Shown piece after piece: positions 1 to 7,412 of a DNA stretch of 15,731 nucleotides. This DNA is from Candidatus Sifarchaeum subterraneum (GTDB taxonomy: Archaea > Asgardarchaeota > Sifarchaeia > Sifarchaeales > Sifarchaeaceae). Both the position numbers and the translations under genes were made by a program. Position 1 is the first letter of the stretch, and each line of letters opens with the position of its first letter. The notes beneath the pieces were generated by a model. That model saw nothing but the letters and a program-made list of their open reading frames with translations, had not been told where the DNA came from and did no database searches. The DNA is taken from the NCBI GenBank assembly GCA_016292335.1, contig JAECRX010000057.1, positions 1 to 15,731 of the forward strand. The letters run 5' to 3'.

Positions 1-52
1 ATTCAAACTGGTGCTAGATAAAGCCCGAAACCAGGTCTACTTAGAGCGCTGA
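1..52 (+). CDS. C-terminal fragment of an upstream gene, function unknown
   Basis: The frame beginning at base 2 is open from the window edge to a TGA at 50-52 and reads FKLVLDKARNQVYLER. The other two forward frames stop within the first 21 bases, so this is the only frame that can carry a gene entering from the left. Sixteen residues are too few to assign a family. The stop lies 9 bases before the next start and overlaps its ribosome binding site, which suggests the two genes share a transcript. Confidence 0.6.
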   Translation, partial: FKLVLDKARNQVYLER

Positions 53-54
53 GG
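51..54 (+). promoter_or_regulatory. Shine-Dalgarno site GAGG for the GT2 gene
   Basis: GAGG lies 7 bases before the ATG at 62 and overlaps the stop codon of the upstream reading frame. It decides the start: the nearer ATG at 55 opens a frame that stops after six codons. Confidence 0.55.
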
Positions 55-61
55 ATGCTCG

Positions 62-970
62 ATGGGGTCATATGATAGCACTAAGGGCGACAAACAAGTG
101 ATAGTTGCTTGCATCCCGGCCTTCAACGAGGAGAGGGCTATAGGCGGAGTGGTCGTCCGGGCCATGAATTACGTCGATCGGGTTGTGGTCTGTGATGATG
201 GTTCTGGGGATCTGACGGGTGAGATTGCTGGGGGGCTGGGGGCGGTGGTGGTGAGGCATGAGCGGAACAGGGGTTACGGTGTGACTCTCAGGAGTTTGTT
301 CTCTGAGGCCCTGAGGCTTGGGGCGGATGTGGTGGTGACGTTGGATGGGGATGGTCAGCACGACCCCGGGGAGATTTCCACGCTGGTGGAGCGGCTAGAG
401 GCCGGGGATGTGGATATCGTCATTGGCTCGAGGTTTTTGGGGGGCGGCTCTGAGGCTCCTGAGTGGAGGAGAGCAGGTATCAAGCTGATCACGGGGTTGG
501 CGTCGAATGGGGAGATACGGGTGACTGATGCACAGTCCGGGTTCAGGGCATACAACAGGCGGGCGTTGGAGTCGCTGGTGTTGACGGAGCAGGGGATGGG
601 TGTGAGCACGGAGATCCTGTTGAAGGCAGGGGAGAACGGGTTGAGGGTGGCGGAGGTCCCGATCAAGATCAGCTACGACGAAGGTTCTTCCACGCATAAC
701 CCCTTTGTGCATGGGCTTGAAGTGGTTTTGAGCACAGTAAAGCATCTATCGATGAGGAGGCCGCTTCTGTTCTACGGATTGCCCGGGTTTTTTGCGCTTT
801 GTGTTGCTGCTCTGTTCTGGGTTATGACTCTGAGGATTTTCGCTGCGACTAGAGGGATAAGTACGAATGTTGTTCTCATCGCTCTCAGCGCGACGATTGT
901 AGGGTTAATGCTGATGACGACAGGTATAATACTTTGGGTTCTTATCAGCGTGGTTCGAGAGAGAGTTTGA
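62..970 (+). CDS. GT2 family glycosyltransferase, dolichyl-phosphate mannose synthase-like, with two C-terminal membrane segments
   Basis: This 302-residue protein probably transfers a sugar from a nucleotide donor to a polyprenyl phosphate on the cytoplasmic face of the membrane. Seen in the sequence: the GT-A fold motifs PAFNEE (19-24), DDGSGD (45-50), DGDGQHDP with the metal-binding DxD (95-102), IGSRF (121-125) and DAQSGFRAY (156-164). A hydrophobic tail follows, with likely membrane helices near 235-262 and 269-298. This catalytic domain plus two helices matches archaeal DPM1/DPG-type synthases in layout and length. The sugar (mannose, glucose or other) cannot be read from sequence. The gene is clearly GC-rich and G-rich on this strand, for example 35 G+C in the 60 bases 241-300, unlike everything downstream. 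It may therefore have a different history, or mark the edge of an inserted cluster. Confidence 0.9.
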   Translation: MGSYDSTKGDKQVIVACIPAFNEERAIGGVVVRAMNYVDRVVVCDDGSGDLTGEIAGGLGAVVVRHERNRGYGVTLRSLFSEALRLGADVVVTLDGDGQHDPGEISTLVERLEAGDVDIVIGSRFLGGGSEAPEWRRAGIKLITGLASNGEIRVTDAQSGFRAYNRRALESLVLTEQGMGVSTEILLKAGENGLRVAEVPIKISYDEGSSTHNPFVHGLEVVLSTVKHLSMRRPLLFYGLPGFFALCVAALFWVMTLRIFAATRGISTNVVLIALSATIVGLMLMTTGIILWVLISVVRERV

Positions 971-1081
971 GAGACGACGATAATTAAGCTCAGCAAGGTT
1001 AAAGGGGAACATCAGTATAAGACCCATTGTATATAGTGGATACAGGACCGTCTTTGGAAGAATCACGTTTCTCTGATAAAA
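971..1081 (+). other. Intergenic region with TATA-like element at the composition boundary
   Basis: This 111-base gap is the longest in the window and separates the GC-rich GT2 gene from the AT-rich cluster. It holds a TATATA run at 1030-1035, which could be an archaeal TATA box with transcription starting about 25 bases downstream, leaving a short leader before the TTG at 1082. No hairpin terminator or long T-run follows the GT2 stop. The promoter reading is a guess from position and composition only. Confidence 0.3.
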
Positions 1082-2254
1082 TTGAAGATTCTCTATATCT
1101 CCGAGATTTACCCGGATGTTAATCGCGGGCTCGGTGTATGGGGCGGCGGAGAAAAACGAGTTTATGAGATATCGAGACGGATAGCTGAAAATGGGCACGA
1201 TGTATCAATTTTAACCTGTCGTTTTCCAAACCAGCCAGTTGAAGAGACCATCGATAACATAAAGGTATATCGAATCGGGTTAAGCAGGGATCCAAAGACG
1301 GGAGGCGTGCTTGAGACCTTTTTCCCTATTTTTGATTATGTCTTAAAGACCGCGATAATGGCGGTTAGGCTAAATCCTCATATTATTCATTGTAATACAT
1401 ATTTCCCCGTATATTCGGGTGTAATGTCATCTCAAATAAGGGACATACCATTAGTGAGTACTTTTCATGATCTTTATGGATTAAAAGGGTGGATAGATAG
1501 CCAGCGATCAGTTGCTTGGGGCTTCTTAGGTCATCTTGCTACGATTACTGCCGCGAAACTGCCACATAACCAAATAATCTCTGTATCGCCTCAGTGCAAA
1601 CGAAAATTGGTTGTGATCGGCGTCCCTGAAGAAAAAATAACTGTTATTCCAAATGGTGTTGATCTAGAGCTATTTGATTCAACCTGTGTAGAGAAAAAAG
1701 ATAATCAAGTTCTCTACGTAGGGCGTTTGGTCAACTTTAAGCATGTAGACTGGCTGATTTTCGCAATCGCAGAGGTATTAAAGGAAATACCAGATGTGAG
1801 ATTGAAGATCGTGGGTGATGGCCCAGAACGTTCAAATCTTGAAAACCTCGTTAGAAAATTAGGGCTCCAGAACTGTGTCACTTTTACGGGTATTACTGCC
1901 ACATATGATGCAGTTGTTCGCCACTATAAGGAGTCCTCCATCTTCGTCTTACCGAGTACCGTTGAAGGGGAGGCGATTGTGCTAAAAGAGGCGATGGCTG
2001 CTTTTCTTCCAGTTATTGCGATAAATGTTGAGGGCTCCGGCGTCTTAAGCCTAGTCCATGATGGAGGAAATGGGTTTTTGTTAGAACCTGGACAGCCAAG
2101 TCTCATAGCAAAAAAAATTGTTCAACTCTTGCAAGATGAAAAGCTGAGAAAGAAAATGGGTATGGCGGGTAGAAAATTCGTTGAGAGATATGATTGGAAC
2201 GTTATTGCTAAGCGCTTACTTAGAATATATTTAAAACTAAATTTTCATACATAA
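1082..2254 (+). CDS. GT4 family glycosyltransferase
   Basis: This 390-residue retaining glycosyltransferase of the GT-B fold adds a sugar from a nucleotide donor to a growing glycan in the cytoplasm. The N-terminal acceptor domain has the glycine-rich loop GVWGGGEKR (18-25). The C-terminal donor domain shows IPNGVDLELF (189-198), YVGRLVNFK (212-220), VGDGPER (244-250) and the EX7E pair E295/E303. The usual EGFG core is EGEA here, and a second unusual stretch, KEAMAAFLPVIAIN, replaces the common EAMACGxPV. The start is TTG: reading from it gives MKILYISEIYP, a typical GT4 beginning, and no in-frame ATG lies nearby. There is no clear Shine-Dalgarno site next to it. It is followed after 12 bases by a deacetylase. 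The donor and linkage are unknown. Confidence 0.88.
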   Translation: MKILYISEIYPDVNRGLGVWGGGEKRVYEISRRIAENGHDVSILTCRFPNQPVEETIDNIKVYRIGLSRDPKTGGVLETFFPIFDYVLKTAIMAVRLNPHIIHCNTYFPVYSGVMSSQIRDIPLVSTFHDLYGLKGWIDSQRSVAWGFLGHLATITAAKLPHNQIISVSPQCKRKLVVIGVPEEKITVIPNGVDLELFDSTCVEKKDNQVLYVGRLVNFKHVDWLIFAIAEVLKEIPDVRLKIVGDGPERSNLENLVRKLGLQNCVTFTGITATYDAVVRHYKESSIFVLPSTVEGEAIVLKEAMAAFLPVIAINVEGSGVLSLVHDGGNGFLLEPGQPSLIAKKIVQLLQDEKLRKKMGMAGRKFVERYDWNVIAKRLLRIYLKLNFHT

Positions 2255-2266
2255 TAATTTCTCAAA

Positions 2267-3268
2267 ATGTTTTTTCAACTTAAAAGAATGGCCGATGCAA
2301 TGGTAGACCGACGAATGCCCTATTTTTTACCTCTTTCCCTCATTCGCAGATATCGCCTTAAGAGAAAAATTAAAAATTATGATAACCTTAATCACGCCTA
2401 TATTGCATTAACTTTTGATATTGAAAACGTACTTGGTTCTTATTCCGTTATTTTTGAGAAACATTCGGAGACATCGGCTGGGAACTTTTTATCTCAACTT
2501 GTTAACCAATATCCCAAGAAGGGTATTAAGACAACCCTTTTCATACAAGGTAATTTAGTTAAAGAAAATAAAAAGATGCTAAAAGAACTTAGAGACGATG
2601 GACATTCTTTAGTTCTTCATGGTTATAATCATGAATTATGGGGTAGATCTAAATGGTTTATTTCCGTTCAGCCTCTCTCCAATGATAAAAAAGAGGATCT
2701 ACTTCAGGCTTCGTTAAAATGTTTTAAAGAAAGTGGGTTAGGTCGGCCAACTTTATTTAGAGCCCCTAATCTGATAATTGATGCTTTCACGTTAAGTTTA
2801 TTAAAAAAGCATGGTTTTTTAATTGATTCATCCTCTCCATCATTCGAGGGTGTCCTGCCAATACCCGTCTTTCAAGAACCTGATTTTATTAGAATACCGG
2901 TATCCGCCGATCCCATTTTTGAATTCAATATGAAGGGGCTCATAATTTATTGTTTCCATCGACTATTTGATTTAAAAAATATCTATAATTTAAACGAAGA
3001 AAAACTGACTTCTCTTATAAAAAATATTTTATCTTTACAAAATTCGTTCGGCTGGCCTAATCATTTAGTATTTCTTGGTCACTCTTGGGAATTTACTGAT
3101 TGGAATATAAAGAATAAACATCTTGGATATTGTTCTTCAAGAAATTTGGATCTTCTTACAGAAAAATTATCTAAGATAGAAAAAATACTGGATATAGAAT
3201 ATGTAACAATGCATGAACTTTATAATATTTTAAAATCTAGTTGTGGTAATTCTTTTGAAAACATATGA
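2267..3268 (+). CDS. Polysaccharide deacetylase-like (NodB homology) protein
   Basis: This 333-residue protein belongs to the NodB/CE4 deacetylase superfamily, metal-dependent enzymes that usually remove N- or O-acetyl groups from sugars. Visible motifs are TFDIE (49-53, holding the motif-1 aspartate D51), LHGYNHE with the H-x3-H metal pair H118/H122, FRAPN (164-168, motif 3) and FLGHSWEF (269-276) with the late catalytic histidine H272. The standard TFDDG is TFDIE, as in the subgroup often found in exopolysaccharide clusters. There is no clear signal peptide, only a basic stretch (residues 27-36), so a cytoplasmic role on a precursor is possible. The ATG at 2267 lacks a good ribosome binding site; Met8, Met12 and Met17 are alternatives. 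It heads a close trio with the aminotransferase and the FemAB-like protein. The substrate is unknown. Confidence 0.82.
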   Translation: MFFQLKRMADAMVDRRMPYFLPLSLIRRYRLKRKIKNYDNLNHAYIALTFDIENVLGSYSVIFEKHSETSAGNFLSQLVNQYPKKGIKTTLFIQGNLVKENKKMLKELRDDGHSLVLHGYNHELWGRSKWFISVQPLSNDKKEDLLQASLKCFKESGLGRPTLFRAPNLIIDAFTLSLLKKHGFLIDSSSPSFEGVLPIPVFQEPDFIRIPVSADPIFEFNMKGLIIYCFHRLFDLKNIYNLNEEKLTSLIKNILSLQNSFGWPNHLVFLGHSWEFTDWNIKNKHLGYCSSRNLDLLTEKLSKIEKILDIEYVTMHELYNILKSSCGNSFENI

Positions 3269-3281
3269 TGTAAACCTGAAA

Positions 3282-4412
3282 ATGCCTTTTTCTATATTTA
3301 TCGAAAATATTTTTAAGCATTCAACAATAGATGACTTGAATGAAATAAATTTTTTATTAAAAAGAGCAAACGAAGATAAGTCATCGTATTTCTTCAATTA
3401 TGGTCGAAATGCCTTATCAACTTTAATTAGGAAGATAACGAGTCCCGGCGATAAAATAATCATGCCTGCGTTTATATCTCCATCTTTAGTCTGGGCAGCA
3501 ATTTCTGCGAAAGCTGAACCACATTTCGTCGACATCGACCTCGAAACCTTTAATATGGATCCGGATCTTCTTTCGGAAAAAATTGAAAGTATTGAGGACG
3601 TTAAGGCAATTTTAGTCGTTCATACTTTTGGAGTGCCAAATAATATGGATATAATATTGAAAATCGTGGAAGATCTCGACATTCATTTAATCGAGGATGT
3701 TGCACATTCTATGTTTGCAAAATATGATGGAAAATATGTTGGAAGCTTTGGTAATTCGGTGTTGATTAGTATGTATAAACAAGTACCAAATTTTCATGGA
3801 GCCCTTTTGATTTCCAATGTAAAACTTGAGGAACCAGATTCCAAAGAAATATTCTCGTTAAAATTTCTTGTTGATTTAGCCAATCTAATATTAGGCCCTC
3901 ATCAGAATCTGATTTCTTTAATTAGAAAACATAGATCTTTCAGAATACATGACGAATTGGAAAATAAAAAACCTACTGATTTAAGTATAAAAATTTTTAG
4001 TCATTTTTTGAAGACACTAGAAATTTTTGAAAATAAAAAGAGGTCCAATGCCGAGTTATTTGAAAAACTTTTTCTGGAAGATAATAGGTTTATACCTCAA
4101 AAAGCATGCGAAAATACAGAACGTGTGTGTTTTCATTTCAATATCCGTTTCAGACCAGACCTATCTTATCTTAGAGATAGTGTCTCAAAGACTCTGAAAT
4201 CGAGAGGGATATTTTGTGGAATTCAATGGCATGATTCGCCCGTCGTAAACAATAAAATTAAACGGTTATTACGCTTGAAAGAGACCTTTCCTAAAACAGA
4301 GTATCTTTCAAAATCTATTATTAATCTTCCTTTATCGCCAGAATTTAATGAACAGGATATTTCATATATTTATAGAGCAGTGAAATATACAACCAATTCT
4401 ATAATAAAGTGA
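3282..4412 (+). CDS. DegT/DnrJ/EryC1/StrS-like PLP-dependent sugar aminotransferase, divergent
   Basis: Members of this fold-type I family move an amino group from glutamate to a keto-sugar nucleotide. Numbered from the ATG at 3282 (376 residues), the protein has YGRNAL (40-45), PGDKIIMPAF (55-64), FVDIDLETFNMDP (82-94), HTFGVPNNM (114-122), IEDVAHS with the PLP-binding Asp139 (137-143) and NLPLSPEF (348-355). The PLP lysine should be Lys166 in SMYKQVPNFHGALL; the usual SFxxTKxxxxGEGG pattern is altered here, so activity or substrate may differ. A GTG at 3243 would lengthen it by 13 residues and overlap the deacetylase by 26 bases. I prefer the ATG because it leaves a 13-base gap like its neighbours and the extra residues add no family feature. 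The DNA is strongly AT-rich. Confidence 0.78.
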   Translation: MPFSIFIENIFKHSTIDDLNEINFLLKRANEDKSSYFFNYGRNALSTLIRKITSPGDKIIMPAFISPSLVWAAISAKAEPHFVDIDLETFNMDPDLLSEKIESIEDVKAILVVHTFGVPNNMDIILKIVEDLDIHLIEDVAHSMFAKYDGKYVGSFGNSVLISMYKQVPNFHGALLISNVKLEEPDSKEIFSLKFLVDLANLILGPHQNLISLIRKHRSFRIHDELENKKPTDLSIKIFSHFLKTLEIFENKKRSNAELFEKLFLEDNRFIPQKACENTERVCFHFNIRFRPDLSYLRDSVSKTLKSRGIFCGIQWHDSPVVNNKIKRLLRLKETFPKTEYLSKSIINLPLSPEFNEQDISYIYRAVKYTTNSIIK

Positions 4413-4416
4413 TTAT

Positions 4417-5430
4417 ATGAGATATTCTATTGAAATAATCAACGAAGATGAAGCAAAATCCTGGAATAAGTTTATCAGCGATTATGGATGTGTTTTTCAT
4501 CTATTTGAATGGTCACAAATTTTATCTGAAACCTATGGATATAACCCTGTTTACTTCGCATTATTAAATAAAGATGAAGATATAAATAGTGTTTTTCCCA
4601 CTGTAATTACTCCATCTAAAAAGATGGTTTCTCTGCCCTTTTTGGACTATGTTAACATAATTTCAAAAAAAGTTGAATTGTCAAAAACAATGTTAGATTA
4701 TGTTCTCAAATACTGCAAATTTTTAGGAATAGTTAATTTTGAAAATTATACTACCAATCTCATTCATAATAAACATTTAAAATTTTTCCATTCTTCTAAT
4801 ACTTATGTTCTGAACACAGCGTTGGATTTTAAAAAAATTTGGATGGATTATTTTTCCAAAAAAAGGAGAAATTTGGTCCGAAAAGCTCTCAAGAATGATC
4901 TAGTAGTAAAACAGGAGAAAAATAAATCTTTTCTTTACGAGTACTATAAAATATATCTTAAAACTATGAAGCGGTTAGGTCAGATTCCTCAAAGCTCACG
5001 TCTTTTCTTTAATATATTAAAATATTTAGGTAAATTTGTTGAAATGTATTCAGTAAGATTAGAAGGAAATCTCATTGCGGGATTGATTGTATTGAAATTC
5101 AATAATTATTTTAATATATGGAACAATGCATCTATTTCTAAATATTGGTCTTATGCTCCCAACGACCTGCTATATTACGAAGTTATTAAAAATGCCTGTA
5201 ACATGGGAATTAAGAGAGTTGATTTTGGCAGCACTCCATTGGTATCGGGTCTTGAACACTTCAAAAAGAGTTTCGGTGGAATCCCAGTTCCTATTTATAA
5301 ACTAACAAACATCAGTTCCACAAGTATATTACAAAATGCATCAAAATATGCCTCACATATCTTGTCGTTTATCGTACCTATGAGATTACACGATAATTTA
5401 GGTAATTTAATCTATTCAAAAATATATTGA
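4417..5430 (+). CDS. FemAB/GNAT-like acyltransferase (Acetyltransf_6 type)
   Basis: This 337-residue protein resembles the double-GNAT-fold FemAB and CelD/BcsL-like group, which transfer an amino acid or acyl group to an amine. Seen: an N-terminal segment typical of the family, VFHLFEWSQILSETYGYNPVYF (26-47); a basic KKRRNLVRKALKN patch (148-160); and a C-terminal GNAT half with YSVRLEGNLIAGLIVLKF (211-228), APNDLLYYEVIKNA (247-260), VDFGS (268-272) and HFKKSFGG (281-288). The ATG sits only 4 bases after the aminotransferase stop, so the two are very likely co-translated. The pairing suggests it acylates the amino sugar made by its neighbour, or transfers an aminoacyl group to it. In an archaeal setting a peptidoglycan role is unlikely. 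It is among the most AT-rich genes here, with 13 G+C in bases 4681-4740. Confidence 0.8.
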   Translation: MRYSIEIINEDEAKSWNKFISDYGCVFHLFEWSQILSETYGYNPVYFALLNKDEDINSVFPTVITPSKKMVSLPFLDYVNIISKKVELSKTMLDYVLKYCKFLGIVNFENYTTNLIHNKHLKFFHSSNTYVLNTALDFKKIWMDYFSKKRRNLVRKALKNDLVVKQEKNKSFLYEYYKIYLKTMKRLGQIPQSSRLFFNILKYLGKFVEMYSVRLEGNLIAGLIVLKFNNYFNIWNNASISKYWSYAPNDLLYYEVIKNACNMGIKRVDFGSTPLVSGLEHFKKSFGGIPVPIYKLTNISSTSILQNASKYASHILSFIVPMRLHDNLGNLIYSKIY

Positions 5431-5439
5431 GTAAAAACC

Positions 5440-6612
5440 TTGTCTGAATTAAGGATCGCTTTTCTTATAAATTCTTTTTATCCTGATACCGCTGGAGGGG
5501 CTGAACTTTTTGCGTTTGAAGTATCTAAACATCTAACTAGGGAAGAAGGGCATGAATTTCATGTAATTACTCCTAGAATGTCTATACGGCATCAGCTTCA
5601 GGACTGGGGATATCATCTAGGTAAGTTGCCCAAATATCAAAACATCAAAGGAATTCACATACATAGAGTTCCCTATATATTTCATTCAAAGCTAAGTTGG
5701 TTTACCTACTTTCTTTCAGCACCTTATGTATTTGAAAAACTCGGTGCCTTTGATGTCATTCATTCTCATCTCGTAATATCCGCGGGGTTTGCAGGAGTCC
5801 TTGTAAAAAAAATTTCATGTCTGCCCCTTATAATAACTGAGCAAGGGTTATACCACAATGAATTGAAATATTTGCGTCCAGCGATAAAACATTCATTCCA
5901 TGAAGCCGATCTGATTCATGTTGTTAGTAGGATATTAAAAAAAAGAGTTTCTGATATGGACATTTCTCCCGAGAAGATACATGTTGTACCCAATGGCGTT
6001 GACGTAGATAAATTCAGATTCGATGTTGAAGAACGAGAAAGAATTAGAAGCGAATTAGACCTAGGTGAAGACCCGATGATTATAACTGTTTCTCGATTAG
6101 TCCCAAAAAACGGCGTTGATCTACTGTTAAGGGCATTCAAGATAGTTCGCAGTGAAATCAACAATGTTAAGCTAATCGTATTAGGAGACGGGCCTGAAAA
6201 TCAATACCTTAAAGACCTCAGTCGACATCTTCGCATCAAGGATTCGGTTTTATTTCTGGGGCATAAACCCCACGAAGCACTTCCTTCTTATTATAGCGCA
6301 TCCGACCTATTTGTAAGAACACCTTATGACGAAGGGTTTGGCATAGTTTTTATCGAAGCTATGGCCTGCGGTTTACCAACAATAGGTACAGATGTAGGTG
6401 GGGTCTCGGATATAATTATAAATGGACAGAACGGTGTTCTAATTAAGAAAAACAATTTCATACAAATTGCTAATGAAATCATTAATGTGCTCCAAGACAA
6501 AAAATTTATGGATAGGTTATCTATGCAAGGTAGAAAAACTGCAATTAAAAAATTTAGTTGGAATACGATCTCTACTGAAATGGATTCCCTATATCATAAA
6601 ATAATGGCATAA
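5440..6612 (+). CDS. GT4 family glycosyltransferase
   Basis: This 390-residue GT-B glycosyltransferase has all the main GT4 landmarks: PDTAGGAELFAFEVSKHL near the N-terminus (15-32) as the glycine-rich acceptor-domain loop, VPNGVDVDKF (183-192), VSRLVPKNGVDLLLRAF (217-233), LGDGPEN (248-254) and EGFGIVFIEAMACGLP with the EX7E pair E298/E306. It is the most canonical GT4 of the cluster and closest in motif wording to the one at 9281. The start is TTG, 9 bases after the FemAB-like gene, with no obvious ribosome binding site. No membrane segment is evident, so it likely acts in the cytoplasm on a lipid-linked or membrane-near glycan. The sugar donor cannot be told from sequence. Confidence 0.9.
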   Translation: MSELRIAFLINSFYPDTAGGAELFAFEVSKHLTREEGHEFHVITPRMSIRHQLQDWGYHLGKLPKYQNIKGIHIHRVPYIFHSKLSWFTYFLSAPYVFEKLGAFDVIHSHLVISAGFAGVLVKKISCLPLIITEQGLYHNELKYLRPAIKHSFHEADLIHVVSRILKKRVSDMDISPEKIHVVPNGVDVDKFRFDVEERERIRSELDLGEDPMIITVSRLVPKNGVDLLLRAFKIVRSEINNVKLIVLGDGPENQYLKDLSRHLRIKDSVLFLGHKPHEALPSYYSASDLFVRTPYDEGFGIVFIEAMACGLPTIGTDVGGVSDIIINGQNGVLIKKNNFIQIANEIINVLQDKKFMDRLSMQGRKTAIKKFSWNTISTEMDSLYHKIMA

Positions 6613-6638
6613 AATATTTATATGGATTTTGAATAATA

Positions 6639-7412
6639 TTGTATAGCTATATTAAAATCAAAGAATTCTACGAGAAGGAGGGGGAATCACATGATCATTA
6701 TAAAAGAATGTATTCAAAGGAGGATTGGAAACATAGAAGACTGATGAACAGAACAATTTCTTTTTTTGATTCACTAAATAATAAAGATGTAGTACTGGAC
6801 GTAGGTTGTGGAGAGGGTATTCATCTTAGAAAAATTTCTAGTTCCATCACTAAAGGTATTGGGTTCGATATAGCTTCATCCAAAATTAGAAAGGCAAAGA
6901 CAGCTTCAAAGCAAATAAAAAATGTTGTTTTTATAATATGTGATGCAGAATTTATTCCCTTTAGAAAAAGAATTTTTGATGTGATATTTTGCTTGGAGGT
7001 GCTTGAACATATTCCCAATTATAAAAAAACGCTCCTCGAAATTAAAAGAGTTTCAAAAATATCTGTATATATCATATTAAGCATTCCAACCAGTAGCACT
7101 TTATGGCAACAGTTCAAAAAAAGGATAAAGGGAAAAAATATAAATCCCCATTTTGATGTAGGACATCTTCATTCTTTTACCTACGAACAAATATATAAAG
7201 AACTTTTCAATAATAAATTCTTAATATTAGACTATTTCCCAATATTTCTATTTGAATTACCTTACCAACATCTCTATTCTGAGCAGCCTTTCTGCAGATT
7301 CTTAATTGAAGCATTAGATAAGATATTTTCAAAAATAAAAACTATGAGACGTTTTGGATTCTGGACTATATTCTTATTAGGTTTGAATAATCACAGAATT
7401 GGTTCAAATTGA
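6639..7412 (+). CDS. Class I SAM-dependent methyltransferase
   Basis: This 257-residue protein has the Rossmann-fold methyltransferase signature: VLDVGCGEG (52-60, SAM-binding motif I), acidic D77 after strand 2 in GIGFDI, CDAEFIPF (101-108) and the post-motif II pattern EVLEHIPN (120-127). The N-terminal FYEKEGESHDHYKRMYSKEDW resembles the lid helix region found before motif I in this family, which supports the early start. That start is TTG at 6639, the first possible one after an in-frame TGA at 6630-6632; the next in-frame ATG (6708) would remove conserved-looking sequence. In this context it probably methylates a sugar hydroxyl, carboxyl or amine, but quinone- or other small-molecule methyltransferases look alike. 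Its stop overlaps the start of the next gene as TTGA. Confidence 0.82.
   Translation: MYSYIKIKEFYEKEGESHDHYKRMYSKEDWKHRRLMNRTISFFDSLNNKDVVLDVGCGEGIHLRKISSSITKGIGFDIASSKIRKAKTASKQIKNVVFIICDAEFIPFRKRIFDVIFCLEVLEHIPNYKKTLLEIKRVSKISVYIILSIPTSSTLWQQFKKRIKGKNINPHFDVGHLHSFTYEQIYKELFNNKFLILDYFPIFLFELPYQHLYSEQPFCRFLIEALDKIFSKIKTMRRFGFWTIFLLGLNNHRIGSN

Noticed and set aside
68..745. Long open frames on the - strand opposite the GT2 gene (68-361, 355-666, 395-745)
   Set aside because: They are Pro-, His- and Arg-rich or featureless shadows of a GC-rich, G-skewed gene whose own frame has clear GT2 motifs.
905..1198. Open frame on the - strand covering the 971-1081 gap
   Set aside because: It overlaps the ends of two solid genes, its product shows no recognisable motif, and its extent is explained by chance in a short region.
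3243..3281. GTG at 3243 as the start of the aminotransferase
   Set aside because: It would add 13 residues with no family match and a 26-base overlap; the ATG at 3282 fits the spacing of the neighbouring genes better. Not ruled out.
6617..6624. TTTATATG as a TATA box for the first methyltransferase gene
   Set aside because: It is only about 15 bases before the TTG start, too close for the usual spacing to a transcription start upstream of the codon, and such strings are common in this AT-rich DNA.
6677..6744. Near-perfect ribosome site GGAGGGGG followed after 6 bases by an ATG at 6691 opening a 17-codon frame inside the first methyltransferase gene
   Set aside because: The G-run is explained by the Glu-Lys-Glu-Gly-Glu codons of the methyltransferase, and the 17-codon product has no recognisable feature. 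Ribosome profiling could revisit it.
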